The notes beneath the pieces were generated by a model. That model was given only the letters and a program-made list of their open reading frames with translations, was not told the origin of the DNA and ran no database searches. The position numbers were made by a program, and so were the translations under genes. From the NCBI GenBank assembly GCA_028274465.1, contig CM051458.1:83658085-83722084 (forward strand): a stretch of 64,000 nucleotides of DNA. Direction: 5' to 3'. Numbering within the stretch: the first letter of the stretch is position 1; the number at the start of each line of letters is the position of its first letter. Below are positions 43,401 to 55,504 of this stretch, piece by piece. The DNA comes from Plantago ovata (Eukaryota > Streptophyta > Magnoliopsida > Lamiales > Plantaginaceae).

Positions 43401-46400
43401 GTAGTCAGCAGTTAGTCTAGTCTATGTCCTTACATTCTAGTTTATATCACCAACAGTTGTTGCCAAAGTAAACTTACATCTAAATGTATCTTCGTAATTT
43501 GCAAAATTTCCATTAAGAACTAGAAAGGTTTCCATCTTATAAGTAGCCTAAATAAAATAAAGATAGTTTCTCCTTATTGTTTCTCAAAATATTTTAGATA
43601 TTATCGATAAGTGATAAACGGTTATGGTATTGACATATTGAAACATATTTTGTAAATATTATTCTAACCTGGAATACTTGCAATCATGTTATATGAATTT
43701 AAGCTCTTTATGTTGTTTGATAGAACTATGGAAATTAGTAATGATGTTTATTAACCTTGAGCTGGGCTTCTAGATTTCAAATTCCTCTCCATATGACCTT
43801 TTTGCTGAATAATGCACATGAACTGAGTCATCTACAAGAAGTTTGAAGATTGATTGAAAAGATTCCACTTGGTTTATATACACCTCCTTGTATTCTTTTC
43901 CATCGCAATCTTAAATATATTAGGTTTCTTTAGAAAGCTTTTTTCAGTACTCTATTTCTTATTCATTTCCGCAGGTCTTAACTGATACAGACCACTGTTA
44001 CTGTGTGATCCTAAATGCTCATGAAGGAGGGGCACTCACCTCTGATAACACAGATCAACATAATAGTTCTGTTGTTTCTTCATCAGAGACAGTTGCAAGC
44101 CCTTCTTCATCTGAGAGAGTTGCAAGCCCTGGAAAAATAAAGAACCCCAAGGTATTCTAGATAATTTCCAAAATGCTCATCTTACATCAATCTCGCACGG
44201 CTAACATAATGCAAATATCCAGTTGGTATCTCCTAAACATTGTAGACACAGCAAAATATATTTACTTCTCTATACAAGAATGTACAAATGTAACACCTTT
44301 GCTGTTATCTTTTACTTTTGCATGCCTAGCAGATGGCTAGACTTTTTCTCGCTGGCTTGTTCCCTCACTTAATTACCTGCACACTTACTCTACCCATTTG
44401 AACACATTTTCGTTTATTTGAAGAATATTAAGCCTCAATTGCATTCAAACCCCACATATTTTCCAAAGTAGCATTTCCTAACCTAACTTCGCCAAAGTTT
44501 AAATGTACCCCTCCCTTCCCAACCTATCCTTTGGCATTTATGGATGGACACTCGAGTCGAATTTATGGCCATTTTCATGAAAATACCTGCATGTACTTTT
44601 ATTCCACAAGGTACTATACAGTTTGGTCTGCGGCTGTTTCATTGTATTTTAGAAGATTTAAAAGATTAACCTCGATTCCAATTTAATTTCTTCCCATATT
44701 ACGTGCCTCGATGATCCTTAGTTCATCTTCCATAAAATTTTCATTTTCAAAATTACTCTGGTCACATATTCATAGTTTTTTCAAAAATCAACAAGTAAAT
44801 GAAACTGAATGACTTTTGTTTTGCGAAGCGGTTATTCAGAACTGTGATCGGTTTAGCTTTCGTTATAGCTGCAATCGTATGAATTAGACTTGTTTATCCA
44901 TTTCAGTCCTTCTGTAATGAGTCTAAGTGTTGTTCCATTCCTGGATATTTGTGGCATGTGCATGCCAGGGAGATGGGGTGTATCCTATATTCAGTTTTGA
45001 AGTCGACAAGACTAAAACCATCGCATGAGATTGGTTGATAATCTTAGTAGTTATTGGATGGTCTTCAAATGTCTATCTAATTGTTATATCTTTCTCCATG
45101 CAGATCACCCTTTTTTCAGGCTTTATTAGCTATCAGATGGTTCGAGATGCATATGAGGGTAAAATACTTGGTAAAATACTTTGATTCTATGAACTATTTG
45201 TAATTGGTTTTCTAGAATTCCCAGTACCTTTTAGCTCTTCCTTTGTCTCATACTTTAAATTTCATTTTCTTGTTTTCTTAATAAACGATAAAAATGATGG
45301 TTTCAACTTTCAAGGTCTCAAATTTCAAATTACAATACATCCGGAGAATTAACTTTGATATCAAACTTGAAATATAATGATGTCAAGGCTATCCCTCAAA
45401 CAGCTAAGATCGGAGATGGAGATCCGGAGCCCTAACTGACAGATGCATCTGATGCTCAGTTAGTATTTCATTAACATCTTACGATCTGTGGTTTAAGTGG
45501 GCGTCTCAGGGCTCGCCTCACGTCGACGAACAACTACTTTTGACATTTAAGACGACCAAGAAATTCTCCCACCTGAGCCAGTTTCAAAATATAAGTTAAC
45601 CAAAGAGTTGATTTCCAATAAAGGATTATTCAAAGTATTCTCTGCCCATTTTTATTATATAATTGATAAATTTTTGGGTTTTATGGTAAAGACACCAACC
45701 ATATTGGTGTATTGATTATTGCTTGATTAGGTTGTTTGTGTTATTATCTTTGGCTGTATTGATTATAAGTTGAGTGATATTGACTTATTAAAATGGTTTA
45801 CTTATTTAGAGGATTTAGTCATAAGCAGAATGCAGAATAGTGATTGACATTTTTTTTGGATTACATCTGAAATTTTTATTCTGAATCTGACTATATTCTT
45901 TCCTCTTCTCATTTTCCAGCTGGGAGGAGTGGCTTTGGAAGCCTATTGTCTCTTGGTCATTCTTCTGGAAAAACTGACAGAATTTATATGAATGGTCCTG
46001 GGGGACGCGGAGAGGTTGAGGTGGCCGTCTCAGGGGTTCTAGGTAAGTGCAGATAGCGAGCTATCCATGTCCCTTCTTAGATACATAGCTCTATTGTTAT
46101 AGATCATAACTAGGTTCAATCTTTGGTTCCGTTCATATCTCATCAACCAACCAATCCTTCCTGATTCACATCTTTGTTTGAAGAACTTTTAAATTCCTCA
46201 GTATTTTCTGGATCTCGGTGATTATCACCCCCTTGACTATGATATTCGTATAGAGAACAAGTGGGTATTTGGAATAAAACTCGAGAACCAAGAACACAAA
46301 TTGGGAGCAAAGCTCAATGTCAATATAATAAAAAATTGTATGAATGAAAAGTGTATAAACAACTAAGCTTTCCAAAAACAACCTTTATAGGGATCTAGAA

Positions 46401-47371
46401 ATCAACTAGGAATAGAGCTATAATTCCAATAGTAAAAGGAAATAGAACTAGACTAGAAAACAAACTAATTAATGAGCAGTTAGATACTAATTCCTATTTC
46501 TAGAATCTAGACTTTCTTCTAGAATAAACTTGAAACTCTTTTTTATTCCTATCGTAGTCCCTATTCCGACAACTGTTCAGTGGGTCTTCTGGCTCTTGAA
46601 TCGTTGTTGCAATGCATTAACCCCATCCACGGGTAATAGATGTAACATTTTGAGGCGCAGTATACTTAACATTTTACAAACATCGGGGAAGGTGGATGTA
46701 GTTTTTTCTGATTAAGAGTTAAGACTACCAATAAAATGACCATGTTTCATGGGTTATAATTGCAAATTATTTCTAATTCATTTGTTAGAGAGAAATGTCC
46801 TATCTCTGTGCTTTTTTTACAGAGAAACTCATGACTATATCCAACTTTGTTTACCATTATATGTGTTAGATCAAAGCAAGGTGGACCCAGGTCCTCACTC
46901 TCCTATTCAGATATCTAAGAAAGGACTTGGATTGGGAACTATTGTCCGTAATGCAGCATCGGTAGCATCATCTGCAGCAAAACAAGCTTACGCAGCTGCT
47001 TCAGCTCAGCGGCCGTCTGAAGAGGAGATGCTACCCCTTAAATGCTGCTTAATGTCCATATCATTACCATGGGAATACATTGCCCATGATCTTTTGTTCA
47101 AGGTGAGAGAATATATTGCTTTTCTTTTCTTTTCACGATTTCAGTCTTTGAGCTTGATATTTAGATTGTGATTGTTTGTTTTTTGATTGAAAAAGTAATA
47201 ACAAGGAAAGCTGAGGTGTTGGAGAAGTGGGGAGTAAAGTGATTGCGTCAAACCATGTTTTGCGTGTATAAATTCATAGGAACAGAGAAAAAAGTTTTGT
47301 ATGCCATTACTTGAATTGATTTGACATTTAAGTATCGTTAATTGCAGGAATTTCCTCCTGTGAGCATGTAA
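40405..47371 (+). CDS. KIAA0930 homolog (DUF2045 family), 12 exons, intact
   Basis: Exons: 40405-40436, 40691-40883, 40969-41034, 42094-42200, 42775-42835, 43033-43092, 43197-43271, 43975-44151, 45104-45158, 45920-46042, 46870-47102, 47348-47371. All have GT-AG introns and consistent phases, giving 1,206 nt and 401 residues, close to the about 404-residue animal protein. Recognisable blocks: DPKFWHDMVDLYFVRGRD, DDDLLFFVRKM, SPYFVRRWAPK, DWRRSFYLNLIAHTSFSVTV, YKSGEGKPLSPVYK, VYASPSRVNFHLDSRK, YPDICFAVDDFDSTFDAVVL, a serine-rich loop encoded by exon 8, GPGGRGEVEVAVSGV, and MLPLKCCLMSISLPWEYIA. It ends EFPPVSM. The protein is conserved from plants to animals but its role is not established; there is no signal peptide or membrane segment. 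No lesion is seen in any exon. Confidence 0.9.
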
Positions 47372-48264
47372 GAGTTGAGTTACGCATGGATATATGGAGT
47401 TACAGTTGACAGTAAAAGCAAATGTTAAGTTGTATTGATGTAAATAACCTGTATCATGGAGTATCCGTTATATTATTGAATTAGCTCATTTTCTTCTAAT
47501 GTCTTCAAAATTTATCAGTTGCCTTTTACTCATTACTTAGTAAGCTGTTTAACATTGTCCTTTATTCTTGTTTTTTTATTTTGATAGCGCTAGATTGGTT
47601 TTAGTGGTGTCAGATGGGTATCATCTCAATTGTTTTCTCCGTACTATCAAGATTCAGGAGTATTGAATACTATCATACATTTCAGTAGCATATTATAATG
47701 TGATTACAAATGGACCTAGCCATAATACTGATCGATCCACCACCTTCTGGGTTTAGGAGTAGTGGCAACTGCCAATAGCTGCAAAAAAACATTAATTTTC
47801 AACGAATTATTAGCTAAAATAAGGACACATAAAAGCTCATAAATATGAATGAAATAAAAATTGTGAACGAGTTTAAATTTCTTTAATGGATCGTCTGGGG
47901 TAAAGATGCCAACATCCATCGGGCAGGTAACGCTTCGCTTGTAGTTTAGACTTTAGATTGAGAACATAGGAGCAGTGATTTATGAGGTTATCAGGCTGGA
48001 AACAAGAACCTCCATGTTTTATTGCACTACAATCCATTTGCGCACATGCTGAAGCAACAAAAATCTGCATTAGTGACTGTGAGATTGAGGTTCTCACCAC
48101 ACACCAATTCGCCTGCGTCAAATAACATAGATTAAGAGAAAATTAAGAGAAGGTGAATTATTTGAAATTTAAAATAAAAATGATCGTGACATTATTTACT
48201 CACCTGCGAGAGATCAACACATAAGAGAAAAACAAAGATGGAAGTGAACATATTTAGCTTAGCC
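47372..48264. other. 3' flank of the KIAA0930 homolog
   Basis: Likely 3' untranslated and intergenic DNA. Minus-strand open frames at 47716-48121 have no recognisable similarity. Confidence 0.45.
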
Positions 48265-48338
48265 ATTGATATGCTATTCCTAATTCGCACCTCCCTTCTA
48301 GTTCACGTACCACTCCATCACAACCTACCCAAGGACTT

Positions 48339-48875
48339 TTGCCATTGCCTGACCCAGCAACTGCATACCCAAATTCAACAGCCCACACAATTCCTCCAAA
48401 GAGCCCACCATCAAGTCCAATTTTCCCTCACCCATTATCTATTGTCCCATTTCATCAAGATCCATCAGACCCTCACTACCAGACCTATTATCCATACTAT
48501 GGTCCCAATTCTCAAAGTCCAGGACATTTCCCACATCAATATCCCCCCTATCTCCCGTATCCACCTCCTCCATCCAGTCCATCTCCTCCAGCCAACCCTC
48601 CCCCTCCTAGCCCAAAACGCAAATGGACTAGGACTAATAAAAAGAACCAGAACCCACAACCAAATGTACCACAGAAACCCAATAACCAAAAAGGAAAACG
48701 ATCCAGACAGAATAATAAAGGCAAGCAAGATGACTCCAACCCAGAACCTGAAACTGAGAGTTGTCCTATGGATATGAGTTATGAGAGACCTGCTAAACGC
48801 TCCCATCAGAGCATTACTATTTCTGATCCAATACCAGAGGCGGAGGTTGCTATGCAACCCCGCCTATATCCATGA
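48339..48875 (+). pseudogene. LINE ORF1, C-terminal Pro-rich part
   Basis: About 178 codons, Pro/Ser/Tyr-rich (QYPPYLPYPPPPSSPSPP), then a basic Lys/Asn/Gln stretch, then a short acidic end. Such low-complexity linkers follow the zinc-knuckle in ORF1 of plant L1-like LINEs; the DUF4283 and zinc-knuckle domains are absent because of 5' truncation. Its TGA overlaps the ORF2 ATG in the sequence ATGA (48872-48875). Confidence 0.7.
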
Positions 48876-51800
48876 GTATTCTTGCCTGGAACTGTCAAGG
48901 ATTAGGGGGCCTTTGGACAGTTCAGGGATCTTGGTGACTTGATCCGTAATTTTCATCCCCAACTTATCTTTCTTATGGAGACTCGACTGAGGGATCGTAA
49001 GGTAGATAGGTTAAAGGAGAAATTTAATTTGTTCGGTTTTTCTGTAGCTGCTCAGGGTAAATCTGGTGGTCTAGCTTTGCTCTGGGATAAGGATGTCGTA
49101 GTTAGTTTGCAGAGTTTTTCTAAGTTTCATATTGATGTTTTTGTTCAGTTTCCGAGTAATAATAATAACTGGCGGTTTACTGGGTTTTATGGGGAGCCAG
49201 ATGTTAGTAAGCGTAAGAACACATGGAATCTCTTGAGAAGATTGGGTGGTTTTTTCAATGCACCATGGGTTTGTATGGGTGATTTTAATGAGATACTCAC
49301 GAATAGCGAAAAATCTGGTGGATTGGATGTTGCACCTTATAGGTTACGGGACTTTAGAGAGTGTGTTGGGGCAGTGGGCTTAAGTGATATGGGTTTTAAA
49401 AGGGTATAAGTACACTTGGTCAAACAAAAGAGAGTTTCCCTTCACTATCCGAAATAGACTGGATCGAGCTTTTGTCAATTCTCTCTGGCGTGACTTATAT
49501 CCATCCTCAGCCGTCCATCACCTAAAATCCCATTACTCAGACCATAACCCCATTCTCCTGCTACTTGAAGATCGCCCCCAAACTCGTCCAGCACATAGAT
49601 CTGGCTTTAAATTCGAAGCAATGTGGATCCGGAATAGTGAGCTTGCTAAGGTGGTCGGCGATAACTGGGATAACTCGATCGACTTTCTGGAAGCTTCTGG
49701 GAAGTGCAAAGTCGGGTTAATCAATTGGAGCAAGTCAAAATTCGGCAGTGTTAAGGGTCGGATCAGAGACATTAGAAAGCAACTTGATGATCTTCAAGAG
49801 CAGCCGATTACATCGGTTACAAAGGGTAAATGCCTTGAGTTGAAGTAGGAGCTGGAGGAGGTTTTGGAGTGTGAGAATACTATGTGGAAACAGAGGGCAA
49901 AGGTGCAGTGGGCTCAGAATGGTGACCGTAATACTCGATTTTTTCATGCTCAAGCTTCTAAGAGATTGACAAAGAATGAAATTTTGGGGTTGAAAGATGC
50001 TCAGGGCTCATGGTTACTGATATGGCAGGTATGGGTACGGTTGCAGTTGACTACTTTCAGAATATTTTTAGCTCTATTCAGCCAAGTGATATGAATATTG
50101 ATGCAGCTTTGGAGTATATAGTCCCAAAAGTCTCAGATGAGTTGAATCTGGAGCTCTGCCAGGAGTACACAATTGATGAGGTAAAATCTTCTCTTTTTCA
50201 AATGTATCCTCTTAAGTCTCCAGGACCTGATGGGTTGCCTGTTCTTTTTTTTCAAAAATTCTGGTCTGTCGTAGGAGCTTCGGTTACTAAATGTTGTTTG
50301 CAGCTGTTAAATAATGTCATTCTTGATAATAAGCTCCATTTTACGCATATTGTTTTGATTCCTAAATGTAAAGATCCTGAGCTCATAACCCAGTATAGGC
50401 CAATAAGTTTAAGTAATGTCGTCTTCAAAATTGCGTCTAAGTGTATAACAAACAGGCTCAAACCTCATATGAATAGTTTGATAAGTGAAACTCAGTCTGC
50501 CTTTATCCCGGGTAGGCTAATAATTGATAACGTTTTAGTCTCTTATGAGCTGAATCATTATTTAAAGCGCAAAACTACTGGAAAGGAGGGTTATTTAGCC
50601 TTAAAATTGGATCTTAGTAAGGCCTATGATCGCGTTGAGTGGCTTTTTCTTGAGAGATTGTTGCATAAAATTGGTTTCTGCCTTGGTTTTATCAATACTA
50701 TTCTGCTATGTGTGCGTAGTGTCTCTTATGCCCTGATCTTAAATGGAAGTGAGTCTAATCCTTTTACTCCTACTCGGGGATTAAGACAAGGGGATCCTCT
50801 ATCTCCATACTTGTTTTTATTTTGTACTGAAGCTCTTTGTGCTTTATTTGCTGAGGCTACGTCACGTGGTCATATTAAAGGCATTAAAGTTAATTCTTCA
50901 GCCCCTGAGATTTCTCACCTTCTTTTTGCTGATGATACTATGATTTTCTGTCAAACTTCTAATTCAGCTGTTGAGTCTAATCGTAATATTCTTCATGTGT
51001 ATAGTATGGGGTCTGGGCAAGTGATTAATTTAGAAAAGTCAAATGTTGTTTTTAGCAGAAATGTCAGCCCCAACTCTATTAATGATATTAGGAATATTTT
51101 GAATGTTCAGGTAGTTGAAAAGCATGATAAATATTTAGGTCTGCCTACAACTATGGGTAGAAGCAAGAAAGAAGTGTTTGGTTGGTTGCGGGATAAGGTT
51201 TGGAAAAGAATTCAGTCTTTTGAAAATAAAACTCTTTCTAAAGCTGGTAAAGAAGTAATGATTAAATATGTTTTACAAGCTATACCAACTTACGTTATGA
51301 GTTGTTTTAAATTGCCTGACTCCTTGCTTAAGGAAATTGAATCCCTAATTTCAAACTACTGGTGGAACAATGGGGGTGGTAAAAATATGCATTGGCTGGG
51401 CTGGGGTACTTTATGTAAAAGTAAGCGTGATGGGGGTTTGGGTTTTAGGGATCTTCGTGCTTTCAACCTGGCCTTACTTGGTAAACAGGTTTGGCGCATT
51501 CACACAGAACCTCATTCCCTACTTAGCCGTGTTTATAAGGCTAAGTATTTCCCTCATTCCTCGGTTTTTGAGGCAACACCTAATTCTAATGCTTCTTTTA
51601 CTTGGAAGAGTATTTTAGTTGCTAAGGACCTTGTTAATGAAGGAATGAGGTGGAGGGTTGGGAATGGGGAGAATATAAATGTGTGGGGAGATAAGTGGAT
51701 TCCTAGCTATAGCTCCTTCAAGCCCAAAACCCCTGACTTACATAATGAAGGGCCCCTTACTGTTTCCACCCTTATTGACCATCATTTATTTGTGTGGGAT

Positions 51801-52954
51801 TTATCTATACTCCCTTATCTTTTCTGGCAGGATGACATAGAAGAAATTCTTAAGATCCCTCTTGTTCGTCCAACTGACCCCAATATCTATGTGTGGCACT
51901 ATTCCAATATGGGGATATATACAGTGAAGTCAGCCTATAAGCTGGCTCTGGAACTAAAAGCTAGGCAGGAGGCTAATACTGGAGGTTCTAGTTCGACGGC
52001 TCATACAAGGAATTGGAACCCAGTTTGGGCATTGCGTGTACCACCAAAAGTAAAGCATTTCCTTTGGAGAATGTTGCATGGGATCCTGCCTGTAGGTTCC
52101 GAGATGGTGCGGCGCCATTTATCTGAGGGAGATATGTGTATTGTTTGTGGTATGGAGCATGAAACCATCCTCCATGTTTTGAAGGACTGTCACTTTGCTA
52201 GACAGGTTTGGGCTTTGGAAAATATTCCGGTTCGTAGTATCCTTTTTCCAGTTGATGATATATGGAGTTGGATTATGGGAGTCGTATACGTTTATCTATT
52301 AATGATTTCGAATTGTTTATTATTGCTTGTTGGAGTTTATGGCATAATAGAAACAAAATGAAATTTGATGATGAGTGGAAGAACAACCCCATGGATACAG
52401 TCCAATATGTTCTTCAGTTTTCTGCATTTCATCGTTCCAATGCATATGAACCTGTTGGGGATTTTTTTGATAAGCAGCATTCTGTTCTTGGGCCATGGAA
52501 ACCTCCCCCACATGGTTTTATTAAATGCAATTTTGATGCAGCAGTCCCATTCACAGGTGATATGGGCGGAATTGCGGCTGTTTGTCAGGACAGTACGGGG
52601 CTTGTGTTGGCCTGGCATCGGAAGAAACTCCAGGCAGCTTATGATGTAGCTACTGCTGAATTACTAGCAGCCAAGTTAGGTCTGGAGCTGGCGCGTCATC
52701 TGGGTTACAACCGGGTTATTTTGGAAGGCGAATCCTTGCAGGTTATACTCGATATCATAAATGGTTCCACTGCTTTATCTACCAATGCCAATTTATATGC
52801 AGTTGTTAGGAAACTGCTTCATTCTTTCAGCAGTTATCAGATCATCCATATTCGACGAGAAGCTAATGAGTTAGCTCATCGGCTGTGCCACAATTTCGCT
52901 ATTGATGTTGTGGGATATGCTTGTCTGCCTTTTGATTTCTCGGAGCCTGGGTGA
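48872..52954 (+). pseudogene. LINE ORF2 polyprotein, broken by four shifts and one stop
   Basis: Starts MSILAWNCQGLGG, the endonuclease N-terminus. Further endonuclease motifs are LIFLMETRL, WVCMGDFNEIL and, later, YSDHNPILL. Reverse transcriptase follows with KSPGPDGLPVLFFQKFW, KLDLSKAYDRVEW, RGLRQGDPLSPYLFLF and the catalytic FADD. A zinc-binding region comes next (YTVKSAYKLA, VPPKVKHFLWRMLHGILPV, CIVCGMEHETILHVLKDC). Then RNase H: CNFDAAV, TAELLAAKLGLELA, GESLQV and REANELAHRL. Breaks: frameshifts at about 48905-48930, 49400, 50005 and 52270, and a TAG at 49846-49848. The longest uninterrupted piece is 50010-52361, covering the reverse transcriptase and most of the zinc region. The element is therefore inactive as sequenced. 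Confidence 0.9.
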
Positions 52955-53111
52955 TGTCGTTTTTTTAGTGTCTGCTGCTATTTTTTTGGTGTTTTTTGTT
53001 TTGCTTTTTCGCCTTGAGCTGTCACCTTGTATTGTTCAGAGATACTGCTACTCTGTTTCTTGTTCTGTGGCGTTTTTTGATTTTCAGTCTAAAAAAAATT
53101 GATATGCTATT

Positions 53112-53590
53112 TTTGTTATATGTCTTCATGAGTTATGATCTGCTTCTCTTAAATAGGCGTTTGTGATTAGAAAGAGAGAGAACTCATTAATTTCATGGAC
53201 TAAAAACACTTTCACCTTGTGGATTAAAATGACAGTTTACATCACACCTTTTTAATTTAGTCAATCAATATTCTCGTAATAAGCCAATCTATCTATTTAT
53301 CTTCCATTCTATATAATAATTTTAATAACAACCTATTCTAAATAAAATATATAAATTAATAATTAATGCAGTAAAAAAGTTTTAGGCAGGTAAGAGTTTT
53401 CCTATTATTTTTTTTTATGGGTCATAATAGATTTAGAGAATCTTATTTTTTACATTTTGATACATATATTAATATTTTTAACAAAATTAAAAAAAATTAA
53501 AAAAAAAACCTTTTCTTTTAGGGTGAATTACGGATCGTTCGGATCGGGTGAGTAAGCTTGTTTCGATCCGTTTCAGAATAAGTGTAAGAA
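53112..53590. other. AT-rich spacer between two LINEs
   Basis: No gene or element recognised. Confidence 0.45.
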
Positions 53591-55500
53591 AAGTGTTGTT
53601 CATACCTTTGCATTATTTACCAATCTTGTGGAACTCAAAAGAACACTCTCAGAACATCGATGCCTTTTGACAATCTCCCAACAAGATCGATAGAATTGTC
53701 CTCCAAATCCATCCGGACTCAGACTTTTATTCACCCCACACTTACACAAAACACTTTTGATCTCATCTTCCTCAAAGATCTAGCTCTTTTCCAACTCTCT
53801 CTGCATCAATTTGTTCGCCCTCCAAAATTCTCATTCTAAATCCCAACCACTTCTCTCCTTAAAATGGTCTCTGAAGAATCCTATCCCTCACCTCCTTCAC
53901 TTCCTCCACCCACTTCCCTTTAAGTCTCACACCTCAAAGAGTATTTATTCGCCCCCTTTTGTTAATCGAACCATGAAAAAATCTAGTGTTTGCATCCCCT
54001 TCCCAAACTCTCCTTTTTGTTCAATAAAGTCTCCAGCTGAGCCAATAATTCTTTCTTTTACCTACAACACGTTTCTTGTCCCCAACCTCACCAAGAAGCT
54101 ATTACCAAACTGCTCCTTCCCTACCCACCACATTCCCTGCCACTAGTCGAACCTCTATGTCCTCTAATTCTCTTGGCATCAACAATTCTTCACTCCCAAA
54201 ACACCCACTGACTCCATTGACATGTTAGACCCCTTCATGTCCCGAGTCCCATCATTTTCCATTAACTTTGACTTCAATTCCAGGTCACAATTCTCTATTT
54301 CACATGTTACACTATCAATTCTAGTATCCAAGGCCATACCCCCATTCCCATTCCCACACCTCAATCTTAGTTTCAATCTCTTTAATTTCTCTTTCAACAC
54401 AAATCCTCCCCATCCAAGAATATCATTCTTATTCCATTATTCATATTCACAATGTTCAAAATAAAAATCATCATTCATCAAACTACTCATATAAATCGAA
54501 AGGTCTTGGGTCCCCAATATTTTCCGTCATCTTTAATCAATATAGTGACTCGATCGCATTTGGATCAAACTTGGCCACCTTGTCATCCAACTCTCCGAGA
54601 ATAAAAATCTATCAAGACAACTACAACTCGTTTTATACCTATACCAAGTAAATTTTATTCTAGGGGGTAATTATTCAATGAGCTCATTCTTCGTTATAAA
54701 ATTATTGAAAACCTCAATTCCCTTCCTTCCTCTTCCATTCCCTTTACCCCTCCTTTCTTCACTACACTTTATCGAATTAAAATCACCACAAATGCATCGT
54801 TTCACCTCCTTATCAAGATCTATTATTCCCACAATTAGTCGCCAAAGTTCCTCCTTTTTGCTTCCTCACAACCCGCATATACATTTATAATATCAACATT
54901 TTCTACATATCATTAACCCCAAAACCCCAACGTCTCTTCTTCACCCACAACTCTTCTTTTACAAAAACATCATTATTCCACATACAAAGAAGACCGCCCG
55001 ATGCTCCATTCGATCACGAGTAGACCCAATCCACATTAGAACAACCCCAAATCAACTCCTTTCTTCTATCGATCACCTCTCTTTTTTTGTTTCATGAAAG
55101 CGAATAAACTCCACATTCTCCTTCACTATAAATTCTCTAATTTCCTTCTTGTTGGGCTTGCCTCCCAAACCTCTTATATTAAATCTAAGCATCCTCTTAT
55201 TAAGCACTTGAAATATTTCTAACACCCTTTGGGGTTTCACCTCCTCCCATTTTACTCCTATCTTTACTTTCCAATACTTTAAAAACTTCTTTCGCTCTCT
55301 CTTCATCTTCTTTTATCTCAACAACCCCAACTCAAGCCCCCTCTTTGCCAACGCACTAGCTTCTTCTTTGATATCACACCTTATCCTTTTATTACATGCT
55401 TCGATTTGGCTATATGTTGGAACAATAATGCAGTTGCTAAAAATGCATCGGATCGCGGAAGCTATATGTTCTGCAAATACAGTACTATAACGTATATCCA
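53590..55500 (-). mobile_element. LINE fragment, 5' half on the minus strand, 3' part missing
   Basis: On the minus strand: an ORF1 tail-like end (ALAKRGLELGLL, about 55320-55380), the endonuclease N-terminus MLRFNIRGLGGKPNKKEIRE and a following HETK (55195-55075), then NVYAGCEEAKR and CICGDFNSIK (about 54890-54770), and the reverse transcriptase N-terminus KSLSPDGFG (about 53715). Sequence similarity stops near 53590. LINEs normally lose their 5' ends, so losing everything after the start of the reverse transcriptase suggests a later deletion. Many stops and frameshifts are present. Confidence 0.75.
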
Positions 55501-55504
55501 CTCA

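Larger units (their letters stand above)
48279..53097 (+). mobile_element. Near full-length LINE (L1-like, with RNase H), 14-bp target duplication
   Basis: A 4.8-kb insert flanked by attgatatgctatt at 48265-48278 and 53098-53111, ending in a short A tract (53090-53097). It carries the C-terminal part of ORF1 and the whole of ORF2 (endonuclease, reverse transcriptase, zinc-binding domain, RNase H). The ORF1 gag-like N-terminal domain is missing, so it is 5'-truncated within ORF1. Its 3' end differs from the ttttagccgtt LINE family elsewhere in this window. Confidence 0.9.

Noticed and set aside
46160..46700. Possible retroelement insertion in intron 10 of the KIAA0930 homolog
   Set aside because: The composition changes and several 'tctaga' repeats occur, but no terminal repeats, tails or target duplications could be defined.
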